From positions 248,001 to 312,000 of the forward strand of contig CATOTG010000007.1 in NCBI GenBank assembly GCA_951813015.1: DNA of 64,000 nucleotides, written 5' to 3'. Of this stretch, positions 9,254 through 17,191 are shown piece after piece. Within the stretch, counting starts at the first letter, position 1. The number at the start of each line of letters is the position of its first letter. The position numbers and the translations under genes are program-made. Source of the stretch: an uncultured Thermoanaerobaculia bacterium. GTDB taxonomy: Bacteria; Acidobacteriota; Thermoanaerobaculia; Multivoradales; Multivoraceae. Under the pieces are notes generated by a model. It was given only the letters and a program-made list of their open reading frames with translations, ran no database searches and was not told where the DNA came from.

Positions 9254-9532
9254 ATGACGATCACCTACTCGACCTACGAAGCGAAGGCGCGCTTCTCGGA
9301 AGTCCTCCGGCACGTGCGCCGGGGAAAGACCGTGACGATCTCCTACCGGGGAGAGCCGGCGGCAGAGATTCGGCCGATCCAGCCAAAACAGCAGACACTC
9401 GAGGAGCGCCTGGAGGACCTTGGGCGTCGCGGGGTTCTGGCGCCTGCCAGCGACCCCAACGCAGTGATTCGGCCGATTGCGCACCGCCCCGGCGCTCTGA
9501 AGCGCTTCCTCGCTGAGCGGGCCGCAGATTGA
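9254..9532 (+). CDS. Type II toxin-antitoxin antitoxin, Phd/YefM family
   Basis: 92 residues beginning MTITYSTYEAKARFSEVL, the standard Phd N-terminus (x-Y-S-x-x-E-A-K-x-x-x-x-x-x-L), followed by 'GKTVTISYRGEPAAEIRP', the second half of the dimeric DNA-binding fold. The C-terminal 40 residues would wrap the toxin. A palindrome lies just upstream. Its TGA overlaps the TTG start of the PIN toxin, which implies coupled translation. Family role: it neutralises the toxin and represses the operon. Confidence 0.85.
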   Translation: MTITYSTYEAKARFSEVLRHVRRGKTVTISYRGEPAAEIRPIQPKQQTLEERLEDLGRRGVLAPASDPNAVIRPIAHRPGALKRFLAERAAD

Positions 9533-9909
9533 CAATCGCGTACGTAGACAGTTCCCTGCTCGTCGCCGTCGCCCTTGGGGAAGAAGAGCACCAGCAGCAC
9601 GTCTCCCGACTTGATGGTACCAGGCGCCTCGTATCCTCCAACCTCCTTGAGGCCGAGGTTCGTTCCGCGCTGACCCGAGAGCGGATCCCGGCCGCGCCAA
9701 AGTTGCTGGGACGGATTCAGTGGATCTTCCCCGACCGTGTCCTGACCCGTGAGATCGAACGGGTTCTCGGAGCCGGTCGCCTGCGCGGCGCCGATCTCTG
9801 GCATGTGGCGACCGCGCTCTATCTGGAGCCCAGCCCAAACGAGCTGACCTTCCTGACGGCGGACATGCGCCAGCGGGAAGTCGCCGTCGCTGTCGGCTTT
9901 CGGGTGTGA
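9529..9909 (+). CDS. VapC-like PIN-domain toxin (TTG start)
   Basis: 126 residues of the PIN fold: N-terminal 'IAYVDSSLLVAVALGEEEHQ' carrying the first acidic residue, central NLLEAEVRSALTRE with the conserved Glu, and 'GADLWHVATALYLEP' followed by LTFLTADMRQREVA with the late Asp pair. Family role: Mg-dependent endoribonuclease toxin. The start is TTG at 9529 inside the antitoxin stop (TTGA); no ATG in a suitable place exists. Compared with the second VapC in this window (22075-22449) it is a different subfamily. Confidence 0.85.
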   Translation: MTIAYVDSSLLVAVALGEEEHQQHVSRLDGTRRLVSSNLLEAEVRSALTRERIPAAPKLLGRIQWIFPDRVLTREIERVLGAGRLRGADLWHVATALYLEPSPNELTFLTADMRQREVAVAVGFRV

Positions 9910-10067
9910 AGCGCCAACCGGCCCGTCCCGCTGCTACGACACGCGCGAGCACGGGGACCGGGTGGCCGGCTACATCGGCGCCGGCCGGGTCTTCGCGAGA
10001 CCGTTGAGCACTGCAGCGAGTGAAACGCCAACCGGACCCACCCACCCACTTGCTACCCTCCGCGCCC

Positions 10068-11057
10068 ATGATCAACCAGGTCGCCGAGAAAGTCCTCGAC
10101 TCGCTTTACCGGGTCGTCGTGCCGCTGCCGCGGAATCCGCTCAGGGAAGTGAACAGCTACGTCCTTACCGGGGACGACCGCTGGCTCGTCATCGACACCG
10201 GAATGAACCGCCCCGAGTGCCGCGAAGCTCTGACCGCGGGACTCGACGAGATCGGCGTGGACCTGGAAAAGACCGACTTCCTGGCCACCCACCTGCACGC
10301 GGATCACCACGGCCTGATCCCGGAACTTCTGCGGCCGGGGCGTACCGCGTCGATGGGCGCCATCGACGCGGCGTCAATGGGCCGGGCCCACGGCGGCTGG
10401 TCCACGGACAGCCCGATGGGCGTGTATCTCAAGCGCAGCGGCTTCCCGCCCGAGGAGCTCGCCGAGTCCTTCCGGCGCCACCCCGGCGCGCGCTTCGGCG
10501 GCCAGATGATCGAGTACGCCCCGCTGTTCGAAGGCGACGTGATCGAGATCGCCGGCTACCGCCTCGAGGTCATCGACACACCGGGCCACACCTTCGGCCA
10601 CATCTCGCTCTACGACCGGGCCAAGCGGCTCTTCATCGCCGGCGACCACATCCTGGGCGACATCACGCCCAACATCCAGGCCTGGGCCGACGACCACGAT
10701 CCCCTGGGGCTCTACCTGGCCAGCATCGCCAAGGTCGAGGTCCTCGACGTTGACCTGTGCCTCCCGGGCCACCGCAGCCTGATCCACGATTTCCAGGGCC
10801 GCTGCCGGGAACTTCGCGAGCACCACGAACTCCGCGGTCGGGAAGTCGTCGACATCCTGCGCCACAACGGCGGGCGGAACGCGTACGAGACGGCGGCGCT
10901 GATGACCTGGGACATTCGTGCAAAGTCCTGGGACGACTTCCCGATCATGCAGCGCTGGTTCGCCACCGGCGAGGCGATCGCACACCTGCGGTGGCTGGAG
11001 GACCTCGGAGAGCTGCGACGGGAGGACGCGGGCGGGCGAATCCTGTACAGCGCCTGA
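10068..11057 (+). CDS. MBL-fold metallo-hydrolase
   Basis: 329 residues. The metallo-beta-lactamase signature THLHADHHG is at about residues 73-81, preceded by 'DDRWLVIDTGMNRPECR' and followed by 'DTPGHTFGHISLY' and FIAGDHILGDITP, so the full di-zinc ligand set appears present. The C-terminal 90 residues (HNGGRNAYETAALMTWDI onward) form the helical extension seen in LACTB2-like and related hydrolases. The ATG at 10068 is taken because the frame before it (from 10020) is unlike coding sequence. Substrate unknown. A degenerate copy of the 'gccaaccgg' tract after the VapC stop recurs just before this gene. Confidence 0.85.
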   Translation: MINQVAEKVLDSLYRVVVPLPRNPLREVNSYVLTGDDRWLVIDTGMNRPECREALTAGLDEIGVDLEKTDFLATHLHADHHGLIPELLRPGRTASMGAIDAASMGRAHGGWSTDSPMGVYLKRSGFPPEELAESFRRHPGARFGGQMIEYAPLFEGDVIEIAGYRLEVIDTPGHTFGHISLYDRAKRLFIAGDHILGDITPNIQAWADDHDPLGLYLASIAKVEVLDVDLCLPGHRSLIHDFQGRCRELREHHELRGREVVDILRHNGGRNAYETAALMTWDIRAKSWDDFPIMQRWFATGEAIAHLRWLEDLGELRREDAGGRILYSA

Positions 11058-11313
11058 GCTCTCCGAGCTGCGCTCTCGCCCAGCCACACCGGGGATCTCC
11101 ACCGGCAGGCAACGACACTTGAAGCCAACCCTCCTTGTCCTCCAACCACGCCGCCGGTTCAGGGCGGCGCAGTGACCCAGCGCCCGCCGTCGGGTCCCGC
11201 CACTGGAAGAACGTACGGATCAGGAGTGCGAAGGCACGGACCAGCGGAAACGCGCGTACGAGCTCGGTCCGGGCGAGGCCTGCGTGGCAGGCCACGCCGC
11301 AGCGGCTCGGCGC

Positions 11314-11889
11314 CTACTCGGCCAGAAAAGCGAGATCCTGGCTGGCGCGTTGAACGTTGAACTCCTCCGGATCGAAGCTCTCGCCCATCCAGTCCTTGAC
11401 CTCCTCGTGCTCCGAGTGATCCGAATCCTGCAGGATCTCCAGTTTGTCGTAGTAGCCCCAGAGTCCTCCGGAGTCTTCGGGCGGACAGCGCCGCCTGCCG
11501 CCGATGCAGGCCGGGAGCTTGACGGCCGGATCGTGGGGAAGAACCTTCTGCAGCGTGACCCGGTGCTCCCAGCCATCGCCGAAGTCGTACTCGTACCTGA
11601 TCCAGTCCTTTTCGCGCTTCAGGAGCTGGCTGATCATGTATCTGCGCTCGTCGAGACGTCGGGGCATCCCGGGCAGCGTGAAATCGTCATCCCACTCGCT
11701 GGGGACGCTGTAGACCTGCTCGTCCTTGACGAACATGTGGAGGTGGTAGTCGTCCCAACCCATGACCACCTGAATGACCTGATGCAGACGATCCAAGGCC
11801 ATCGAAGGCGGCACGAGAATGCGTCGCCAGATCGGCGGCTTCGAGCCTCTCAAAGCTACACGGAGTTGGTAGGTCACGCGCTGCGCCAT
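11314..11889 (-). CDS. Plasmid pRiA4b ORF-3 family protein
   Basis: 191 residues. 'LRVALRGSKPPIWRRILVP' at the N-terminus, then LDRLHQVIQVVMGWDDYHLH, 'YEYDFGDGWEHRVTL' and ACIGGRRRCPPEDSGG are the diagnostic segments of the pRiA4b ORF-3 family. The family is often found on plasmids and next to mobile or defence genes; no biochemical role is established that I know of. It is isolated here: about 250 bp on the MBL side hold nothing recognisable, and its upstream side faces a decayed restriction-modification copy. Confidence 0.88.
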   Translation of the reverse strand: MAQRVTYQLRVALRGSKPPIWRRILVPPSMALDRLHQVIQVVMGWDDYHLHMFVKDEQVYSVPSEWDDDFTLPGMPRRLDERRYMISQLLKREKDWIRYEYDFGDGWEHRVTLQKVLPHDPAVKLPACIGGRRRCPPEDSGGLWGYYDKLEILQDSDHSEHEEVKDWMGESFDPEEFNVQRASQDLAFLAE

Positions 11890-12116
11890 GTTGCAACCTC
11901 AAGTCTCTCAGTTTCCGGGCCTCCGGACAACTCGCTCGCCACAGCTCTGTCTGTCCCGCAGTTGCCCCGATCTCACGCCAGACATCGCGGTCGCACGTAC
12001 TGGACGCTGCCTCTACGTTGGCCGATGGCAGCTGCATTCACACTCGCGGGACGAATTCCCGAGCTACAGCGTTCCCCGAACGCCGGAGAGTCCGCCAACC
12101 ATGCGAGCCGCGCTGT

Positions 12117-12505
12117 CCGCTTCTTCCATGCGATTGGTCAGGTTCCTGAAGGCGTTGAGCGTGCCCTTGATCGATACGGCCACACACGGGCCGATACCTG
12201 GCTTGCTGACTACGACATCCACATCCTTCGTCTTCAAGCCTCCCAGCACCGTCAACTCGCCTCCCGCCGCGCTCTCCGGGTCGTGAACCAGCACATGGCC
12301 GCCACGCGAGCGACGCACGGAGAAAGGCGGTCGCGGAACGATGTCGTCCTAGGTGAAAGCCGCCTTCAACCACGAGGCGGCAAGCGGTGTACCAGTGCAA
12401 GGGGCGGATGTGGGCTTGGCTCTGGGACTTCCCGGGCACGGAGACAAACGCGTCGAGAGCCTCGGTGAGACCGATCCAGCGACAACGGTTCGCCTGTCTA
12501 GCCAC
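12117..12505 (-). pseudogene. Decayed copy of the restriction nuclease-like gene (copy A)
   Basis: This stretch matches bases 19986-20373 almost base for base. It covers the 5' part of the intact nuclease-like gene, from its GTG overlapping the methylase stop to 'NLTNRMEEA'. The copy carries an extra base (cctaggtg against ccgggtg) that breaks the frame, and it ends before the C-terminal third. The short stretch 11890-12116 before it holds nothing I can name. Confidence 0.85.
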
Positions 12506-13052
12506 GATGCCGCCATCGGCGCAGGATATCGACGCCTTCCTGAAGGTTGCGTTCGTCGTCGGCCTCGATATCACCGTTCAGGCTGACCAGCACGTTGAGG
12601 GCCTCGCGCGGCTCGAGTTTCAGCACACCGCCACCCAACGGGTGGCCCTCTATCTCGCAGCTGAGCCGGGTCAGAGTCGTCTCCCACCGCCGGCGGAGCT
12701 GACTTGGCGGCGCGTCTCGCCGGTGAACCGCTGGTAGCGGATGAAGGGCGGATTGCCGGCGGCACAATCGAAGCACTGTGTGGTCGTCGCGGCCCACTCG
12801 AAGAAGTCCGCACACTCTACGGTTCCTCGCGGCGCCGCCTCCGTCGCACTGGAGACTGCCGTTGCGTCGCAATCGACGCCGGTGCTGCGTGGGTGCAGCG
12901 CGAGAAACCGGCCATCGCCGCAGGACGGGTCGAGCATGTTGCTCATCCGGGTCCCGAACCACCCATCGGACCAGCGCAGCGGCGGTCTCAGGTGGTGTGT
13001 AGTCGGCCCCTCGGGCCTTCTGGTCGGTTACTTGATGCTCGACCGCCACCAT
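12498..13052 (-). pseudogene. Decayed copy of the N6-adenine DNA methylase gene (copy A)
   Basis: The copy matches the methylase at 20366-21838 at both ends but lacks its middle, about 0.9 kb corresponding to 20571-21489; the junction is near 12703. An extra T near 12938 also shifts the frame right after 'RWVVRDPDE', so the SAM-binding motif DPSCGDGRF is out of frame. The N-terminal 'VTDQKARGADYTPPE' and C-terminal 'EGVDILRRWRHRG' ends are still recognisable. The methylase and nuclease fragments keep the same overlap as the intact pair. Confidence 0.85.
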
Positions 13053-13230
13053 CGGAGAGACGCGCGGGCAATGGTCCTGCGCGCGAGCCGAGAATACATG
13101 GTCCCGCGCCGCCCAGGGGAGGCGGATTCCCGGCTGGCTCGCAGCCAGCCGGTCGACGTCACTCCGCCCTGCCGAGCGTCCCCTCCACGGTCGTCTCCAT
13201 CGACATGGACATGGACATCGAGGAGCCGCC
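13040..13230. repeat. Dispersed repeat, copy 1 of 3 (about 165-190 bp)
   Basis: Starts in the upstream edge of the decayed methylase and runs through 'cgcgcgagccgagaatacat' into the 3' end of a Met-rich coding segment (minus strand SMSMSMETTVEGTLGRAE). The same block recurs at 16225-16412 and 21826-21993 with scattered substitutions. The three copies mark three versions of the same ancestral locus. Confidence 0.85.
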
Positions 13231-13239
13231 GGCAGTCGG

Positions 13240-13327
13240 CGTGGCCGCTGGTGTTGGTGCCGGTGCTGGTGCGGCCGTTGGTGTTGGCGCTGGCGGTGCT
13301 GGCGCTGGCGTCGGCGTAGCCGTTGGG
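13240..13327. repeat. Low-complexity GGTGTTGGTGCC-type simple repeat
   Basis: A degenerate 6-base-periodic tract (ggtgtt / ggtgcc / ggcgct variations) sits directly after copy 1 of the dispersed repeat. It would encode alternating Gly-Val/Gly-Ala on the plus strand. I see no gene around it. It looks like a microsatellite expansion at a recombination junction. Confidence 0.7.
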
Positions 13328-13333
13328 AGAGAG

Positions 13334-13436
13334 GGCGTATGTTCAGTTTATCGTGGGCGCATGTTCATTCGGCGCACACAAGCCCGGCGCACCCAGGACC
13401 GACAGCCCTGGTTCTTCCATCGCCTGAACATACGCC
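13334..13436. repeat. 103-bp segment bounded by perfect 13-bp inverted repeats
   Basis: GGCGTATGTTCAG at 13334-13346 is the exact reverse complement of CTGAACATACGCC at 13424-13436. Inside the left end a related motif (gggcgcatgttca) follows, so the end has repeated sub-motifs like those of some IS21-type insertion sequence ends. No coding capacity remains. Probably a MITE-like or collapsed insertion-sequence remnant; no target duplication is evident by eye. Confidence 0.5.
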
Positions 13437-13450
13437 GTTTCCTTCGGGGG

Positions 13451-16012
13451 TCAGTTCTCGATGTCGCCGGGGGTCCGGGCTTCGGCGTCGCTCCCGGCCT
13501 CCACTTCACCGTCTTGTCGTCCGGGGGCCTCTTGGGACGTGACGGTCACGCTGACCGTCGGCGCAACGGCGATTGGCGGAAGGCCTTCGACCCCATCGGC
13601 AATCAGCCGCAGCCCGGCGGTGATCGTCCCGTTCCCGGGCGCGCAGCCGTGGACGGCAAAGGACTCGGTGTGCGACGTGCGGCCGCTGAAGACGGCCGAA
13701 GTTCGGTCTGCCGCGCGCCGCGTACAGTCGCTTCGCGCGCCGAGATGGTCGTTGTACACCACCCGGATCAAATGCTGGCGGGCCGGGTCGAGATTCACCG
13801 CCTGCACCGCGACTTGAGCCTGTGCGCCCGCTTCGAGTGCGGTCGGCGCGTCGATCAGCTCGACCGACGGCCTCGGTGGAATGTCGAGAGATGTCGCAGC
13901 CCGCCAGGTATCGCCGATATCGGGGATGTACTGGCCGAATTCGAGACGGCGAATGCCGTACGACGGCCAAGAGCGCCAGAGCCAGCAACGGTCGCCGTCG
14001 AACGCGCCGCGCCGTTCGAACGACAGATCGAACTGATTGAAGCCGAATAACCGCCGACCTTCATGAAGGTCCGACTCGCGCGTCGGAGTCGCCTTCCCGA
14101 AGAATGGCCGCCTGACATCCGCCGGCGCGCACCGATCCTTCACCAGCACGAGCGTGTCATCGGTCACGTACAGGTCGAAGCGGGCACGCAGGACCGGTTC
14201 GTTCGTCTCGACGATGCGAACCACGGCCTCCGGTATCGCACGGCGGACCAACGTGCGCAGGTCCACGTTACGCGGCGGCGAGCCGGCGGGGCCATCCCAG
14301 GCCGCCCGGTCATAAAGGAACACCCGCCGCGTGTCCGGCGTAAGCAGGGCGTGTTGCTTTTCCGGCTCGCGGCGGTTGGTGAGGATGAAGTCCGCCAGCG
14401 GCCGCCGGTCCGCCTCGTCTCGGTAGCCGATTCGGCTGCCCGCGAGGTAATAGTCAATCGCGGACCTCGCTAGCGCGATCTCGTCAGAGTCCTGCGCCAT
14501 GATGTCGCGCCCGAGGATTCCATGGAGGTCGCCCCAGCCCAACACGAAGACGCCCTTGCCGGCCGTCAACGGACGGATCGCCTTGAAGTCCGCCATCACC
14601 TCCGCGGAAAGGTCGGTCCGCTCAGGGTCATGGCCCACGCCACTCAGGCGACCCGTCGATCCGAGGAAGACGACCAGCGTCACCGCGACCGCCACGGCGC
14701 GGCGAGTCGAGGACGCGCCGAGCAGGTGCGACAGCGCCGCCGACCACAAGACCAGCGGAATCCCGAGATGGAAGAGGCTCTGGAAGTCGTGCGCAAAAGC
14801 GTAATGGCGCATCGGGAGTGTCCAGCACAGACCGGAGACCGCGAGTGCTGCCAGCACAGGCCGGCGCCGGGCGGCGATCAGGCTCGCCACGCCCGCGCCG
14901 GCGCCGACCGCCACGAGCCACGCCGAGGACTGATCGACTTTCCCGGCGACCAGCAAGGGCAGCGACATTCCGCCGATGCGCGCGGCCTGTTGTTTCAGGT
15001 ACGGCCACCACGCCAGGTAATCCGCATAGGCCGCATACGCTCCTGGCACTGGATTGAGGCCGAAGCGCCACAGCATCCGTTTGACAGTCGGAACCTCGGT
15101 CCACAGCAACTCCCCGCCGAAGGCACGGTATTCGTTGGCGAGGTTGAGTCCGAGAACGAGCATGCCGAACAGGAGCGTCACGACGCCGAGCACCACATGC
15201 CGGCCGCACAGCACCGCCGCCACGGCGCGGACCGCCTCCTGGAGGCTGCCCCACGGCGCACGCCGTCGAAGCACGTCCACGGCGCCGAACACAATGAACG
15301 GCAGCAGCAGGGCGTACACCTGCCAGCCCAGGAGCAGCGCCGCGCACGACTTGACGACCAATTGCCGGAAGCGGCCTTCCTGGACGAACACGACGATGCC
15401 GTGAAAGGTCAGCAGCACCCCGAACAGGGTCGGCACATCGTTGAAGATCATGTCGCTGTAGTAGAGCGCGTACCAGGACGAGCAGGAGAGCAGCACCGCC
15501 GCCAGCGCGGCCCACGGGTCGAACAGCCGGCGCAGCGAGAGGTAGGCGGCTACAGCCGCCGCCGCGAAGAACAACAGCATCAGCACCCGGGCGGCGAGTA
15601 TCTGCGAGGAGGTAGAGTCAAATGGCGCAATGGCCAGCGCGATCAACGCCGTCGAACCCATCGGGAACCGGTTGTAGAGGACGTACCCGGAGTCCATCTC
15701 CGGGTCGAGCGTCTGGCGTTCGAACATCAGAAAGGCGTGGTCCGGCGAGAAGTTGGCGGCCAGCGCCAAACCGTGCGACGACAGCCAGTCGTGATGGCCG
15801 GGCCGGTAGAAATGACTCCGGTCGTGGCCGAAGACGAACACCGCCGTCATCGCCGCCAGCAGAATCAGCCAGGGCGCGAGCGGACGGACGAACCCATGTG
15901 TCAGGCCACCTGGGTCAGGCCCGCGGCGGCTCCATGCGCCCGAATCCGGCCGGCCGGCGAGGCGCACATCCGCCGACGGCCTGTTACGGCCGGTCGGTCG
16001 GTTTCCTGCCAT
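13451..16012 (-). CDS. Large integral membrane protein, ArnT/PMT-type glycosyltransferase-like
   Basis: 853 residues. After a basic N-terminus there are roughly ten to twelve hydrophobic segments between residues 45 and 480 (for example 'PLAPWLILLAAMTAVFVFG'). These are followed by a large soluble part with 'LYVTDDTLVLVKDRCAP' and a C-terminal Ala/Val-rich beta domain. The first periplasmic loop contains the acidic 'RQTLDPEMDSGYVLYNRFP', where GT-C enzymes keep their catalytic Asp. The architecture suits a GT-C transferase that uses a polyprenyl-phosphate sugar on a surface glycan, but no signature proves it. It is the only intact gene between the two decayed copies of the defence locus. Confidence 0.65.
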   Translation of the reverse strand: MAGNRPTGRNRPSADVRLAGRPDSGAWSRRGPDPGGLTHGFVRPLAPWLILLAAMTAVFVFGHDRSHFYRPGHHDWLSSHGLALAANFSPDHAFLMFERQTLDPEMDSGYVLYNRFPMGSTALIALAIAPFDSTSSQILAARVLMLLFFAAAAVAAYLSLRRLFDPWAALAAVLLSCSSWYALYYSDMIFNDVPTLFGVLLTFHGIVVFVQEGRFRQLVVKSCAALLLGWQVYALLLPFIVFGAVDVLRRRAPWGSLQEAVRAVAAVLCGRHVVLGVVTLLFGMLVLGLNLANEYRAFGGELLWTEVPTVKRMLWRFGLNPVPGAYAAYADYLAWWPYLKQQAARIGGMSLPLLVAGKVDQSSAWLVAVGAGAGVASLIAARRRPVLAALAVSGLCWTLPMRHYAFAHDFQSLFHLGIPLVLWSAALSHLLGASSTRRAVAVAVTLVVFLGSTGRLSGVGHDPERTDLSAEVMADFKAIRPLTAGKGVFVLGWGDLHGILGRDIMAQDSDEIALARSAIDYYLAGSRIGYRDEADRRPLADFILTNRREPEKQHALLTPDTRRVFLYDRAAWDGPAGSPPRNVDLRTLVRRAIPEAVVRIVETNEPVLRARFDLYVTDDTLVLVKDRCAPADVRRPFFGKATPTRESDLHEGRRLFGFNQFDLSFERRGAFDGDRCWLWRSWPSYGIRRLEFGQYIPDIGDTWRAATSLDIPPRPSVELIDAPTALEAGAQAQVAVQAVNLDPARQHLIRVVYNDHLGARSDCTRRAADRTSAVFSGRTSHTESFAVHGCAPGNGTITAGLRLIADGVEGLPPIAVAPTVSVTVTSQEAPGRQDGEVEAGSDAEARTPGDIEN

Positions 16013-16108
16013 GCTTCGCTTCAGTCGGGGTCACCGTCGCGTGTCCGATCGTTGGTTGCAGGCACGACGACAACGCCGGTCATGGCGACAAGCCAGCAGG
16101 GAGGCTCT

Positions 16109-16224
16109 CAGAGCCTTGTTGTCGGATTTCCCCTTCCACAGCAAGAGCGTCCCCTGAAGGCGTTGAGCGTGCCCCTTGATCGACACGGCCACACACGGGC
16201 CGATTCCTCGCTTGCTGACTACGA
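16109..16224 (-). pseudogene. Chimeric scrap of DUF262 gene and nuclease-like gene (copy C)
   Basis: Bases 16109-16152 match the DUF262 gene near 19225-19268 (GTLLLWKGKSDN segment, with three bases lost). Bases 16153-16224 match the nuclease-like gene near 20020-20085 (SKPGIGPCVAVSIKG segment, one extra C). The two pieces are joined directly, so over 0.7 kb present in the intact locus is missing. Read on the minus strand, a short chimeric frame results. Confidence 0.75.
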
Positions 16225-16412
16225 CGACCGCCACCCGCAGAGACGCGCGGGCAACGGTCCTGCGCGCGAGCCGAGAATACATCGTCCCGCGCCGCCCAGC
16301 GGAGGCGGATATCCGGCTGGCTCGCGGCCAGCTGTCGACGTCACTCCGCCCTGCCGAGCGTCCCCTCCACGGTCGTCTCCATCGACATGGACATGGACAT
16401 CGAGGAGCCGCC
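16225..16412. repeat. Dispersed repeat, copy 2 of 3
   Basis: Same block as 13040-13230 and 21826-21993. Here its distal half is the genuine 3' end of the Met-rich coding segment at 16341-16699, which shows where that part of the repeat came from. Confidence 0.85.
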
Positions 16413-16699
16413 AGCGGGCTGACCTTCCGCCTGAGGCATCTCCATGACCATGTCGGTCTCCATCGTCATGTTCATGCTGTAGGCAGAGGCCAGCCCGGTC
16501 GCCTCGTCAAGCTCGTACGAGCCTTCCAGCGCGCCGGACAGGTTCTCGAATCGCATCTCCAGGCCCGGGATGCTTGGTGCGCCCGGGAACTCGAACCCGG
16601 CATCCTCCGCTCCGGATACCGTCGCCGTGGCCTCGACCGACGCCAGGCCGTCGCTTCGGTCGGTCAGCGTGTACGTCGTTTCGACTTCGATGCCGAGTG
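16341..16699 (-). pseudogene. C-terminal fragment of a Met-rich beta-strand protein
   Basis: The minus-strand frame reads 'LGIEVETTYTLTDRSDGLAS', then 'LEMRFENLSGALEGSYELD', 'GLASAYSMNMTMETDMVMEM' and ends SMETTVEGTLGRAE. The alternating Met/Thr pattern and the TYTLTDRSDGLA-type segment look like the C-terminal repeat domain of secreted proteins of unknown function (DUF6263-like, not certain). There is no signal peptide or start: the frame runs straight back into a VapC fragment. So this is the tail of a gene whose front is gone. Only its last codons survive in the other two copies. Confidence 0.55.
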
Positions 16700-16702
16700 C
16701 GC

Positions 16703-16926
16703 TCACCGCGGCGCCGCCTGTACCAAGTCGAGCCCCGGGATGTCCCGGAAGTCCTCCTGGTTCAGGGTCCAGATGGCGGCTTCGTGAAGCTGGGCGCAGG
16801 CGGCAATCGCGATGTCCGACGCGCGGCCGCGAGCCCGTCCCACCGCGCTGTAGATCATCGCGCCCCGACCGGCCGCCTCCGCGTCGAACGGAACGACGGC
16901 TGCCGACGGGAGTAGTTGCTCCTGTG
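16703..16926 (-). pseudogene. vapC: Truncated VapC copy (C-terminal part)
   Basis: Near-identical to 22074-22290, the C-terminal 70-odd residues of the intact VapC: QLLPSAAVVPFDAEAAGR, 'DIAIAACAQLHEAAIWTLN' and DFRDIPGLDLV. The front is replaced at the 'caggagc' position, and the stop codon has mutated so the frame ends QAAPR. The N-terminal PIN aspartate is lost, so no activity is expected. Confidence 0.85.
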
Positions 16927-16949
16927 CGGTCCAAAGAACCGGGACCACC

Positions 16950-17063
16950 TCAACGAGCCACGAACACCTCCACCTCCCCTGCCTCAAGCCGAAGCTCGAC
17001 GCGCGTCACCTCCCAAGGACTCCCAACACCCAGAATCCGACCGTACAAGTCTGTGTCTCGCAT
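16950..17063 (-). mobile_element. ISL3-family transposase remnant (N-terminal about 37 residues)
   Basis: From ATG at 17063 the minus strand reads 'MRDTDLYGRILGVGSPWEV' then TRVELRLEAGEVEVFVAR and a stop. This matches the N-terminal opening of ISL3 transposases (LYxxLLGxxxPWxVxxVxL), before the zinc-ribbon. Everything else of the element is missing. It lies exactly between the truncated VapC and the DUF262 gene, a likely footprint of the rearrangement that made copy C. Confidence 0.6.
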
Positions 17064-17191
17064 CGCCCGAAACTACGGGATCTCCACCATCGAACCTGAA
17101 GAGCCCGCTTTGAAGGGCGAATCGCTCCCCCTTGTATCGCCCGTGCTCGCCGGACGACCAGTTGGAAGAGCAGTCCTGGAGCAGGCTCCCC

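Noticed and set aside
9909..10067. Degenerate direct repeat (gaagcgccaaccgg / gaaacgccaaccgg) between VapC and the MBL gene
   Set aside because: Too short and imperfect to call an element; could be chance in GC-rich DNA.
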